Positions 51,624 through 59,741 of a stretch of DNA of 64,000 nucleotides are shown in pieces. Under the pieces are notes generated by a model. The model was not told the DNA's origin, did not search any database, and saw nothing but the letters and a program-made list of their open reading frames with translations. Source of the DNA: Phytohabitans maris (GTDB lineage: Bacteria > Actinomycetota > Actinomycetes > Mycobacteriales > Micromonosporaceae); assembly GCF_031085175.1 (NCBI RefSeq), contig NZ_JAVHUY010000014.1:124001-188000 (forward strand), in the 5' to 3' direction. Made by a program: the position numbers and the translations under genes. Each line of letters opens with the position of its first letter. Positions within the stretch are counted from its first letter, which is position 1.

Positions 51624-52670
51624 ATGGGCTTCTACCTGGGTACGAGCCTCACCGCGGGCCCGTTCCGGCTCAACCTCTCGCCATCGGGCATCGGTATCTC
51701 CGCCGGCGTGCCGGGCTTCCGGATCGGAACCGGCCCGCGCGGCAACGTCGTACGCGTCAGCGGGCTGGGCACCTACTACTCGGGGCCACCGCGCCCTCTC
51801 GCGGCCGTACCGCACGAGCCGTACCCGCCCGCGCTGGCCCAGCCCGGCGACGTGGTCCTCCGGGAGCTGGACGGCGCCTCGGTCCAGCACCTCGTGGCGG
51901 TGCACCCGTCCGACATCGTGAGCCAGCTGCGGGCCGCGACCCGCCGGGTGCCCCTGTGGCCGTTCGCGGCGGGGGCGACGGCCCTGCTGGCGCTACTGAC
52001 CATCCCCTTCGGACTGGCGCTGCTCGTGCCCGGCGTACCGGCCGTCGTGTGGCTGTACCTGCGCGACCGCGCCCGCCGTTCGGTGGTCGTCTTCTACCAG
52101 GTCGACGGCGAGCCGGCGGCGTGCTTCGAGCGGCTCGCGGCGGCGCACCAGTTCTCCGCCCAGGCGCATCGCGCCTGGCACGTCGAGGCGCGATCCGGCA
52201 CGCTCACGCCGTACCAGCAGAAGGTCAACGCGGGCGCGCACACCGTCGTGCGCCACGTGCCCGGGCGCCTGACGACCGGTGGACCGCCGGTGCTGGTCAC
52301 CAACGTGCTCGTCCCCAGCCTCCACACCCGGACGCGCTCGGTGTATTTCCTGCCGGACCGCGCGTTGCTGCGCCAGGGCAGCGAGTACGCGGAGCTGCCG
52401 TACGCGTCGCTGCGGGTGAGCGCGGCCCCGCAACGATTCATCGAGGGTGGGGCCGTGCCCCGCGACTCCCGTGTCGTCGACACCACCTGGCAGTACACGA
52501 ACGTGCGAGGTGGCCCCGACCGGCGGTTCAAGAACAACCGCCAGCTGCCGGTGATGCTGTACGGGCGCCTGACCCTCAGCACGCCGCAGGGCTTCTACAT
52601 GGCCTGGGACTTCTCCCGGCCGGAGGCCGCCGAGGCGCTCGCCGACGGCATCCGGCGGATGGCGCGGTGA
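51624..52670 (+). CDS. DUF4236 N-terminal membrane protein
   Basis: A 348-residue protein. It opens with a clear DUF4236 module (FYLGTSLTAGPFRLNLSPSG, GIGISAGVPGFRIGTGPRG). Two TMs lie at about 113-148 (LWPFAAGATALLALLTIPFG and LLVPGVPAVVWLYL). A cytoplasmic domain of about 195 residues has no named family. It starts 16 bp after the T5orf172 gene behind GGGAGG, so the two are probably translated together. Function unknown. Confidence 0.85.
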   Translation: MGFYLGTSLTAGPFRLNLSPSGIGISAGVPGFRIGTGPRGNVVRVSGLGTYYSGPPRPLAAVPHEPYPPALAQPGDVVLRELDGASVQHLVAVHPSDIVSQLRAATRRVPLWPFAAGATALLALLTIPFGLALLVPGVPAVVWLYLRDRARRSVVVFYQVDGEPAACFERLAAAHQFSAQAHRAWHVEARSGTLTPYQQKVNAGAHTVVRHVPGRLTTGGPPVLVTNVLVPSLHTRTRSVYFLPDRALLRQGSEYAELPYASLRVSAAPQRFIEGGAVPRDSRVVDTTWQYTNVRGGPDRRFKNNRQLPVMLYGRLTLSTPQGFYMAWDFSRPEAAEALADGIRRMAR

Positions 52671-52680
52671 CCCGCGTCCG

Positions 52681-53019
52681 CTAGGAGTGCCGGGTGAGGG
52701 CGCGGCGGGCGGTGCGGTGGGCGCGGCGTAGCTGGAGGATCCGGGCGCTGCCCGGGACCGCCACGACCAGGGCGCCGGCCACGGCCGCGAGCAGCAGGGC
52801 CACGCCGAGCGGGACGGTGCTGTCGCCGCTGATGAAGGAGACCCGCACGTCCTGCAGGTTCTGCAGCACGAAGATCAGCAGCAGGATCAGCACGACCGCG
52901 CCGAGGACCAGGCCGACCCAGGCGCCGCCGGCGCGGGAACGGCCGGGTTTCGGTGGCGGCTCGGCCGGCTCGGTGTCCGCGGGGCGTGGCGGTGCTTCGC
53001 CTTCCCGTGGCTCCCCCAT
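52681..53019 (-). CDS. LapA-like (DUF1049) small membrane protein
   Basis: About 112 residues. A Pro/Glu-rich N-terminus (1-28) is followed by two TMs (about 34-55 and 66-88) with the linking stretch QNLQDVRVSFISGDSTVPLGVALL, typical of LapA domains, then a basic tail. LapA proteins help assemble envelope components in other bacteria. I chose the ATG behind GGTAGGTG; a GTG at 53028 is possible. Confidence 0.87.
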   Translation of the reverse strand: MGEPREGEAPPRPADTEPAEPPPKPGRSRAGGAWVGLVLGAVVLILLLIFVLQNLQDVRVSFISGDSTVPLGVALLLAAVAGALVVAVPGSARILQLRRAHRTARRALTRHS

Positions 53020-53158
53020 GTCGATCACCTACCCCTGTGCGACTTGCCCGTATCGTCCCACTACCCACTACCCACTCACCCCGTCCTCCAACCCGGACCG
53101 ACTGCCCGGAGACCGCCCACCTCGCCCGGGAGACGGGCCGCCCCCTTGGAGGTAGCAG

Positions 53159-53217
53159 CAAAATCCCTGACTTTGCTGCTACGTCGACGGGTGGAAGCAG
53201 CAAAGTCAGGGATTTTG
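53159..53217. repeat. Inverted repeat with 22-bp arms
   Basis: Perfect arms at 53159-53180 and 53196-53217 (core AATCCCTGACTTTGCTGCT) with a 15-bp spacer. It lies in the 292-bp gap between divergent LapA and PNPOx-like genes, which has no other feature I can name. Low GC for the region. It is either a strong operator or an inserted palindromic unit. Confidence 0.88.
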
Positions 53218-53311
53218 TCGAGATCTCCCCCGCGCGCCTAGCGCTCCGGCGGGCGTCCACCCAGCGGAATCGGCCGCGACCGGCGGGCCGCGCGCGGCGA
53301 TAATCGTGATC

Positions 53312-53908
53312 ATGGGGAAGGTTCACGAGCGTATCGACGGGCGGCTGCGGGAGTTCATCGAGGCGCAGCCGATGTTCTTCACGGCGACCGCGCCGCTGGC
53401 CGGCGACGGCACGGTCAACCTCTCGCCGAAGGGGCTGCGCGGGTCGTTCGCCGTGCTCGACGAGCTGACCGTCGCCTACCTGGACTTCGCCGGCAGCAAC
53501 GCGGAGACCGTCGCCCACCTGCGGGAGAACGGGCGGATCACGCTCATGTGGTGCGCGTTCCAGGGGCCGCCCAACATCGTGCGGGTACACGGGCGGGGTG
53601 AGCCGGTCTTCCGCGACGACCCGCGCTGGGGCGACCTGGTGGCGCGCTTCCCGGACATCGACCCGAGCGTCCACGGGCTGCGCGCGATCATCGTGGTGCG
53701 GGCCGAGCTGATCCGCGACACCTGCGGCTACGGGGTGCCGTTCATGCGCTACGAGGAGGACCGCGACCTGCACGGCAAGCGGTTCGCGCGGGAGGACGAC
53801 GCGTCGCTGAGCGCCTACTTCGAGAAGAAGGAGCACATCGCGACCAGCATCGACGGCCTGCCCGGCCTGCCGCTCCCCCTGCCGCCGACGCCGGCCACCA
53901 CCCACTGA
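53312..53908 (+). CDS. Pyridoxamine 5'-phosphate oxidase-like protein
   Basis: A 198-residue split-barrel flavoprotein-like protein: FFTATAPLAGDGTVNLSPKG (residues 23-42), TVAYLDFAGSNAETVAHLRENGRITLMWCAF, and VRVHGRGEPVF. This family binds FMN, F420 or haem; the cofactor is not evident. The Pro-rich tail (LPLPLPPTPATTH) is not conserved. ATG 53312 fits the family; a GTG two codons earlier is possible. Confidence 0.88.
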   Translation: MGKVHERIDGRLREFIEAQPMFFTATAPLAGDGTVNLSPKGLRGSFAVLDELTVAYLDFAGSNAETVAHLRENGRITLMWCAFQGPPNIVRVHGRGEPVFRDDPRWGDLVARFPDIDPSVHGLRAIIVVRAELIRDTCGYGVPFMRYEEDRDLHGKRFAREDDASLSAYFEKKEHIATSIDGLPGLPLPLPPTPATTH

Positions 53909-53957
53909 GCGACCACCCGCCGCCACGCTGACGGTCGCCGGGCCGAGGGGCCGGCGG

Positions 53958-54680
53958 CTAGGCGGGCACCGGGAGGCCGGCCGCCTCGGCGGCGAGGCGG
54001 AGCTGGCCCAGGAAGAGCGCGTCCCGCGCCTCGGGGTCCATCCAGGCGAAGTGGCCGTTGGCCTCCAGCGACGTGAACCCGTGCAGCGCCGCCCAGGCGT
54101 GCATCATCGCCTGGAAGTGGGCCGGGCCGACCGCGACCTCGTGCTGCTCGTGCTTGATCCGGGCGCAGAGCTCCACCGCCGGATGCACCTCGCGGATCCG
54201 CGGCGGCCCGAGCCGCCCCTGGTGGAGCGCCTCGACGAACAGGGACGACAGCTGGGCCATCGCCCGGCCGGCGGCCTCGCTGGTGCTGCCGTCCGGCGGC
54301 GCCGCGTAGTCGGGCAGCGGCATGCCGAGGATCAGCGCGAACTGCTGCGGCTCCTCGTGCGCCCACCGCCGGTACGCCTGGCCGGCGGCGACCCAGGCGG
54401 CCGCGATGTCGCCGGGCGGCGCCTCGGCGCGGGCCTTGGCGACGGCCTCACCGAGCCCCTCGTACGCGTCCTTGATGAGCGCGCTGACCAGCTCGTCGCG
54501 GTCGGCGAAGTAGCGGTAGAGCGCGGGCGGTGTCATGTCCATCACGCGGGCGATGTCGGTGAACCGCACCTCCACCGTCCCGCGCTCCCGCATGAGGGCG
54601 AGGGCGGTCTGCTTGATCTCGTCGATCGTGGCTGCTCGCGCCCGTTCGCGGCGGGGGGCGCTCCGCGGGTTCGGGCTCAT
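53958..54680 (-). CDS. TetR-family regulator with WHG-type C-terminal domain
   Basis: A 240-residue repressor. The HTH is residues 17-63 (ATIDEIKQTALALMRERG...FTDIARVMDMTPPALYRYFADRDEL). The helical ligand domain contains AWAALHGFTSLEANGHFAW. GGAGGAAAC precedes the ATG. It diverges from the MMPL exporter and probably represses it and itself from the inverted repeats in between. Confidence 0.93.
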   Translation of the reverse strand: MSPNPRSAPRRERARAATIDEIKQTALALMRERGTVEVRFTDIARVMDMTPPALYRYFADRDELVSALIKDAYEGLGEAVAKARAEAPPGDIAAAWVAAGQAYRRWAHEEPQQFALILGMPLPDYAAPPDGSTSEAAGRAMAQLSSLFVEALHQGRLGPPRIREVHPAVELCARIKHEQHEVAVGPAHFQAMMHAWAALHGFTSLEANGHFAWMDPEARDALFLGQLRLAAEAAGLPVPA

Positions 54681-54732
54681 GTTTCCTCCAGATTATGCGT
54701 TGCGTTAAGCATCGTTACAGACGTGAAGGCGC

Positions 54733-54792
54733 TTGACAAGTGACGAGCCATCGTGTTTGTTATGGAGCTTAACGAAGCTGAGTATCCATAAC
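54733..54792 (+). promoter_or_regulatory. MMPL promoter with TetR-type operator
   Basis: -35 TTGACA (54733-54738) and -10 TGTTAT (54758-54763, 19-bp spacer). The -10 overlaps the left arm of GTTATGGA/TCCATAAC (54759-54766 and 54785-54792), an inverted repeat with an 18-bp spacer. CTTAACG inside it has an inverted partner CGTTAAG near the TetR start. Confidence 0.7.
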
Positions 54793-54805
54793 CCGGGGGA
54801 AGAGG

Positions 54806-57025
54806 ATGAACGACGCAGGACCGCTGGGCCGGCTCGCCCGGCTCGCCTATCGCAACCGCGGCCGCACCGTGCTCGTGTGGCTGGCCGCCCTCATGCTCGC
54901 CGCCGGCCTCTCGGCGGCCTTCGGCGGTGACTTCGCCGCCGACTACTCGGCGCCCGGCTCCGACTCCAAGGCCGCGGAGCAGCTGCTGCGGGAGCGGTTC
55001 CCGGCCCAGTCCGGCGAGGTCGTCGACGTGGTGGTACGGGTCGACGGCGGCGTCGCGGCCGCGCGCGGCGACGTCCAGGCGCTGCTCGACGAGATGAAGG
55101 CCGTGCCGCACGTGGCGAGCGTCGACGACCCGTTCGCCTCCCCGGGCGGGATCTCGCCGGACGGCGGCACGCTCGTCGCCCACCTGCGCCTGGACGTCAC
55201 CAACCCCAACGACATGCCGCACGCGGACAGCGAACGGCTCCTCGCCATCGCCGACGCCGCCGACCGGCCCGGCCTCGACGTCGCGCTCGGCGGCCAGTCG
55301 ATCCAGCTCGCCGAGCAGGGCGAGATCGGCTCGGAGGGGATCGGCCTGCTCGCGGCCGCGGTGATCCTGCTGCTCACGTTCGGCTCGGTGGTCGCCGCCG
55401 GCCTGCCGATCCTCACCGCCGTCGCCGGGCTCGCCGTGAGCAGCACGCTCACCGGACTGGCGCTGCGCTTCGTGGACGCGCCCGACTGGTCCACCGCCCT
55501 CGCCACGATGATGGGCATCGGGATCGGCATCGACTACGTGCTGCTGATGGTCACCCGCTTCCGCGAGTGGCGGGCCGCCGGGCTGGCCCCGGAGGCGGCC
55601 ACGGTCGCGACGCTCGACACCGCCGGCCGCGCGGTCATGGTCGCCGGCAGCACGGTCGTGGTGAGCATGCTCGGGCTGTTCGCGATGGGGCTGTCGTTCA
55701 TGCGCGGCGCCGCGGTGGTCACGATCCTCGGCGTCCTGGTCGTGATGGCGGCGAGCGTCACGCTCTTCCCCGCCCTGCTCGGCTACCTCGGCAGGCACGT
55801 CGACCGGCTCCGCCTGCCGCTCGGCCGGCGCCGCCGGGCCGAGGTCGCGGTCGGCGGGCACATCGAGCCGGGCCGCGGCTGGCTGGCCTGGAGCCGCCTC
55901 GTGCAGCGCCACCGGGTGGTCGCGGCGCTCGCCGGCGTGGCCATCCTGCTCGCGCTCGCCTCGCCGTTCCTCGGCGTCCGCTACGGCTTCCCGGACGCGG
56001 GCAACAACCGGGAGGAGACCTCCACCCGCCAGGCGTACGACATGCAGGCCGCCGGCTTCGGTCCGGGTGCCAACGGCCCGCTCGTCCTGGCCGCGGAGCT
56101 GTCCCGGCCGGGCGACGCCGCCGCGCTCGACGGGCTCCGCGCGGCCGTCGCGGCCACCCAGGGCGTCGCCATGGTCGCGCCGCCGCAGCTCAACCCCGCC
56201 GGCGACACCGCGGTGCTCACCGTGCTGCCGGCCACCGGGCCGCAGGACGGCAAGACCGAGGACCTGGTACACCGCCTGCGTGACGAGACCATCCCGGCCG
56301 CGACCGCCGGTTCGGGTACGACGGTGCGGGTCGGCGGCGTCACGGCCGCCTCGATCGACAGCACCGAGAACACCGCCCGCCGCCTCCCGCTGCTCATCGC
56401 CGGCGTGGTGCTGCTGTCGATGGTGCTGCTGCTCGCGTCGTTCCGCAGCGTGGCGGTGGCGCTCAAGGCCGCCGCGATGAACCTGCTCTCCGTCGCCGCC
56501 GCCTACGGCGTGGTCGCGTACGTGCTCCAGGGCGGCTGGGCCGGCAAGCTGATCGGGATCGACACCGAGACGCCGCTGCCGTCGTTCGTGCCGGTGCTGA
56601 TGTTCGCCGTCCTGTTCGGACTGTCGATGGACTACGAGGTGTTCCTGGTCAGCCGGATGCGCGAGGCGTGGACCCGCACGCGGGACAACAGCCGCGCGAT
56701 CACCGAAGGGCTGGCCGGCACCGGGCGGGTGGTCACAGCCGCGGCGGCCATCATGATCGCGGTGTTCGCGGCCTTCGTACCCAGCCCCGACCTGGTACTC
56801 AAGGTGATCGGCATCGGCATGGCCGCCGCCATCCTCGTGGACGCGACCGTGGTACGCATGCTGCTGGTGCCCTCGGTCATGCACCTGCTCGGCCGCGCCA
56901 ACTGGTGGATGCCGCGCTGGCTCGGCCGGCTCCTGCCCGAGCTGCACGTCGAGGGCGAGCCGGAGCGGCACCTGCCGGTCCCGCCCGAGCCCGAGCTGGA
57001 GCTGGCCGGCACCGCCGCCCGCTAG
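54806..57025 (+). CDS. MMPL-family transporter
   Basis: A 739-residue exporter, second MMPL of the window. Marks are RTVLVWLAALMLAAGLSAAF (TM1), the GIGIGIDYVLLMVTRFREWR motif, and SMDYEVFLVSRMREAW in the second half, with about 12 TMs in all. The C-terminal tail (EPERHLPVPPEPELELAG) is acidic. Cargo unknown; TetR control suggests a response to its own substrate. It ends just before the palindrome at 57042. Confidence 0.95.
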   Translation: MNDAGPLGRLARLAYRNRGRTVLVWLAALMLAAGLSAAFGGDFAADYSAPGSDSKAAEQLLRERFPAQSGEVVDVVVRVDGGVAAARGDVQALLDEMKAVPHVASVDDPFASPGGISPDGGTLVAHLRLDVTNPNDMPHADSERLLAIADAADRPGLDVALGGQSIQLAEQGEIGSEGIGLLAAAVILLLTFGSVVAAGLPILTAVAGLAVSSTLTGLALRFVDAPDWSTALATMMGIGIGIDYVLLMVTRFREWRAAGLAPEAATVATLDTAGRAVMVAGSTVVVSMLGLFAMGLSFMRGAAVVTILGVLVVMAASVTLFPALLGYLGRHVDRLRLPLGRRRRAEVAVGGHIEPGRGWLAWSRLVQRHRVVAALAGVAILLALASPFLGVRYGFPDAGNNREETSTRQAYDMQAAGFGPGANGPLVLAAELSRPGDAAALDGLRAAVAATQGVAMVAPPQLNPAGDTAVLTVLPATGPQDGKTEDLVHRLRDETIPAATAGSGTTVRVGGVTAASIDSTENTARRLPLLIAGVVLLSMVLLLASFRSVAVALKAAAMNLLSVAAAYGVVAYVLQGGWAGKLIGIDTETPLPSFVPVLMFAVLFGLSMDYEVFLVSRMREAWTRTRDNSRAITEGLAGTGRVVTAAAAIMIAVFAAFVPSPDLVLKVIGIGMAAAILVDATVVRMLLVPSVMHLLGRANWWMPRWLGRLLPELHVEGEPERHLPVPPEPELELAGTAAR

Positions 57026-57041
57026 CCGCCGAGAGCACCCG

Positions 57042-57099
57042 GTGATCGTGGTACTTGAGTGCCTCTCTGGGGGCACTCGAGTACCACGATCTGATTCCG
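57042..57099. repeat. Dispersed palindromic element, copy B
   Basis: A near-perfect hairpin with 20-bp arms and one mismatch, starting GTGATCGTGGTACTTGAGTG. Over 58 bp it matches copy A at 1-58 at 49 positions. It follows the MMPL stop by 16 bp. Confidence 0.85.
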
Positions 57100-57167
57100 C
57101 GACACGATGCGGAGGCCGGGGATCTCGGCGAGCGCCAGCGAGCCGCCGGCCTCATACCTGAGCAAGC

Positions 57168-57199
57168 GCTTCCGGGTCCGCCACGGCGGACCCGGAAGC
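57168..57199. terminator. Terminator between MMPL and pectate lyase genes
   Basis: A perfect 14-bp stem beginning GCTTCCGGGTCCGC with a 4-nt loop, 10 bp from the pectate lyase stop. Together with the palindrome at 57042 it separates convergent genes. Confidence 0.88.
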
Positions 57200-57208
57200 G
57201 GCACCGCA

Positions 57209-58771
57209 CTAGGCGTAGGTCTCGTACTCGGCGACCCGCGGCGTGGCGCTGGAGCTGGTGATCTCGAACGTGATCTTCTTCAGCGAGGTCGCCGCGAACG
57301 TGATCACGCCCGCGCCGCTGCCGGTGGCCAGGACGGCGCCGTTGTCGGCGTTGACGACCCGCCACGAGCCGATGGCGCCGGTCGCGCCGGCCGCCTCGCG
57401 GATGTTGATCCGGGAGACCCTGGTGGCGGAGCCCCACTTGATCGAGATGGAGCCGGTCGCGCCCGCCGGTGACCAGTAGGTGCCCATGTCACCGTCGCGC
57501 ACGTTGCCGTAGCTGGTCCCGCTGGCCTTGCTGGAGCCGTCCGCCCCGGCCCCGATGCTCAGGTTGGTACCGCTGGGCGGCGGGGTCGTCGGCGCGGGCG
57601 TGGTCGGCGCCGGCGTGGTGGGTCGCGGCGTGGAGGGCGTCGGGCTCGGCGCGCCGGTGGTCGGCGGGGTCTGCGGCACGCAGTTGCCGTTCGACACCTG
57701 CAGGCCCTTGTTGGCGCCGGCCGTCTGGCTCACCACGCTCGGCACGCAGCTCGCCCCGTCCAGCGTGTACGAGTACGGGATGCTGACGGTGGTGTTGGAC
57801 TGCGGGTTGGGGCCGGCCGGCTGGTTGTCGTCGCCCGGCGCGGACCAGGTCACGTTGTCGAAGATGTTGCCGCTGACCTGCCAGTAGCCGGCCTGGTCGG
57901 TGTAGAAGGTGCCCAGGACGTCCTTGGAGTCGCGGAAGTAGTTGTTGTCCACCTTGGCCCGCCCGCCGGCCCGGGAGTTGATGCCGGACTCGTGCAGGCT
58001 CACGTAGTGGTTGTTGTAGATGTGGGCGATGCCCCCGCGCAGCAGCGGCGTGCGCGAGTCGATGTTCTCGTACAGGTTGTGGTGGAACGTGATGTAGCCG
58101 TTCGAGGTGTCGCTCTCGCTCGACCCGATGAGCCCGCCGCGGCCGGAGTTGCGCAGGATGGCGTAGGAGAGCGTGACGTACTGGACGTTGTCCTTCACGT
58201 CGAAGAGCCCGTCGAAGCCCTCCGACTCCCCGCCCGACGCCTCCAGGGTCACGTGGTCGACCCAGACGTTGCGGACGGTGCTCTCCATGCCGATCGCGTC
58301 GCCGCCGTTGGAGGTGGGCGAGCCGGACTTCTTGACGTTCCGGACCGTCACGTTCTGGATGATGATGTTGCTGGAGTCGCGGACGTGGATGCCGAGCTGG
58401 TCGAAGACGGCACCGCCGCCGACCCCGATGATCGTGACGTTGCTGATCTCCTTGAGCTCGATCTTGTCGGCGGCGGTGTTGCAGCTGTCGCCGGAGACCT
58501 TCGTCGTGTTGCCGTGGTTGATGGTCCCGGAGACCTCGATGATGATCGGGGTGCTGCTGCTGGCCCGGTTGCAGAGGGCGGTGTGGATCGCGGTGCCCGT
58601 GCTGGCGCGCACCGTCTGGCCGCCCGCGCCGCCGGTGGTCCCGCCGTTCTGGGTCGCGAAGCCGGTGACGCCGCCGACCGCCGCGGAGGCCTGGTGGGTC
58701 GGCAGCGCCAGCGCGATCGCGGCTCCGACGGCCGCCGTGGCCAGCGCCGCCAGTACGACTGGTCGTTTCAT
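57209..58771 (-). CDS. Secreted PL1 pectate lyase with C-terminal binding module
   Basis: A 520-residue exported enzyme. The signal peptide is residues 1-30 (ending HQASA). The PL1 beta-helix fills about 31-370; conserved pieces are GGDAIGMESTVRNVWVDHVTLEA, GLIGSSESDTSNGYITFHHNLYENIDSRTPLLRGG and HIYNNHY. A Thr/Pro linker (PTTPAPTTP repeats) leads to a discoidin-like carbohydrate-binding module (about 415-520). It cleaves pectate by beta-elimination. A LacI-type operator lies 240 bp upstream. Confidence 0.93.
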   Translation of the reverse strand: MKRPVVLAALATAAVGAAIALALPTHQASAAVGGVTGFATQNGGTTGGAGGQTVRASTGTAIHTALCNRASSSTPIIIEVSGTINHGNTTKVSGDSCNTAADKIELKEISNVTIIGVGGGAVFDQLGIHVRDSSNIIIQNVTVRNVKKSGSPTSNGGDAIGMESTVRNVWVDHVTLEASGGESEGFDGLFDVKDNVQYVTLSYAILRNSGRGGLIGSSESDTSNGYITFHHNLYENIDSRTPLLRGGIAHIYNNHYVSLHESGINSRAGGRAKVDNNYFRDSKDVLGTFYTDQAGYWQVSGNIFDNVTWSAPGDDNQPAGPNPQSNTTVSIPYSYTLDGASCVPSVVSQTAGANKGLQVSNGNCVPQTPPTTGAPSPTPSTPRPTTPAPTTPAPTTPPPSGTNLSIGAGADGSSKASGTSYGNVRDGDMGTYWSPAGATGSISIKWGSATRVSRINIREAAGATGAIGSWRVVNADNGAVLATGSGAGVITFAATSLKKITFEITSSSATPRVAEYETYA

Positions 58772-59010
58772 TCGTGTCTCACCTTCGTATTCGAATGCTC
58801 TGATCTCGCCGTCCGGGTGGACCCGGCGGTGAAAGTCCGGCAGAGCCGGCAGGAAAGCCCTGGTAACCGCGGGGAACGATCGCGGCGCGCGCCGGGACCG
58901 CCGGTGGCGGGCGGCGAAACCCGCGCACGGCGGCGCGCACCGCTGGTTGGGCATCGCCCGAAATGCCCTCGCCCGGCCCCAAAGCGAAACATCGACGGAA
59001 CGCCATCGTA

Positions 59011-59024
59011 GGAAAGCGTTTTCC
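59011..59024. promoter_or_regulatory. LacI-family-type operator
   Basis: GGAAAGCGTTTTCC, palindromic at 12 of 14 positions with the central CG typical of LacI-family sites. It lies in the pectate lyase upstream region and would fit sugar control of pectin use. No LacI gene is present in the window. Confidence 0.55.
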
Positions 59025-59054
59025 CCGAAGGCAAGGTCTACCGTTTGCAGGTTT

Positions 59055-59164
59055 GTTGCAGCGCCCCGGCCGCACCCCCTGGATCGCCACCCGCCGGCCG
59101 CCGCGCGCCCCGCCCGGCGTGGAACGCCCGGCGGCGATCTGAGAGTGGGTTGCAGCGCTCCGGC
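59055..59164. repeat. 16-bp direct repeat before the ECF sigma gene
   Basis: GTTGCAGCGCYCCGGC occurs at 59055-59070 and 59149-59164 with one mismatch, in the 448-bp gap between pectate lyase and sigma genes. The second copy is 55 bp before the sigma start. Apart from this and the LacI-like site, the gap shows no gene. Confidence 0.6.
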
Positions 59165-59219
59165 ACCCCTCGCTCGTCTTCGAGGGTGAGGCGGTGAGGC
59201 GCAGTGAAGGCGAGGGGTC

Positions 59220-59741
59220 GTGGGTGATTCGGAGAGTGAGCAGTTCAAGCTTTTCGTCGCCGGCCGTGGCGACCAGATGTTTCGGGTGGCGCTGGCGCTG
59301 ACCGGCGGGCACCACGCGGCCGAGGACCTGCTGCAGGACGCGCTGGCCCGCACGTACGCCCGGTGGCGGCACGTGCGCGGCGACCCGGAGGCGTACGTGC
59401 GCCGGGCCATGTACCACAGCCAGATCACCGCGTGGCGCCGCCGCGGCCGGCTCCGGGAGGTGCCGGCCAGCCACGTGCCGGACCGGGCGGACCCGCGCGA
59501 CGAGGCCGACGCCAGCGAGCGGCGGCTCCAGCTGCGGCAGGCGCTGATGCGGCTGGGGCCGAGGCAGCGGGCGGTGCTGGTCGCCCGCTTCTTCGAGGAC
59601 CTGTCCGACGTCGAAGCCGCCCAGGTCCTGGGCTGCTCGCCGAGCACCGTCCGCAGCCAGACACACCGCGCGCTGGCCCGGCTCCGGGAGATCGCGCCGG
59701 AGCTCGCCGGGCTCCACACCTTTCGGGAGAGTGTCCGATGA
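59220..59741 (+). CDS. SigE-family ECF RNA polymerase sigma factor
   Basis: A 173-residue sigma-70 protein of the actinobacterial SigE-like (Group 50-type) class. Region 2 is residues 8-75 (LFVAGRGDQMFRVALALTGGHHAAEDLLQDALARTYARW) and region 4 about 108-165 (RLGPRQRAVLVARFFEDLSDVEAAQVLGCSPSTVRSQTHRALARLR). The GTG start lies behind GAGGGG. It is coupled to the next gene, whose product probably controls it. Confidence 0.93.
   Translation: MGDSESEQFKLFVAGRGDQMFRVALALTGGHHAAEDLLQDALARTYARWRHVRGDPEAYVRRAMYHSQITAWRRRGRLREVPASHVPDRADPRDEADASERRLQLRQALMRLGPRQRAVLVARFFEDLSDVEAAQVLGCSPSTVRSQTHRALARLREIAPELAGLHTFRESVR

Noticed and set aside
54677-57076. A 799-codon frame antisense to the second MMPL gene
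   Set aside because: His/Arg/Asp-rich shadow of a high-GC membrane protein gene; the sense frame has all MMPL motifs.
57022-57204. A coding-like minus-strand piece (RYEAGGSLALAEIPGLRIVS) between MMPL and pectate lyase
   Set aside because: The residues look protein-like but the frame runs through the terminator and the palindrome and has no start signal. It may be an old gene remnant; not enough to call.
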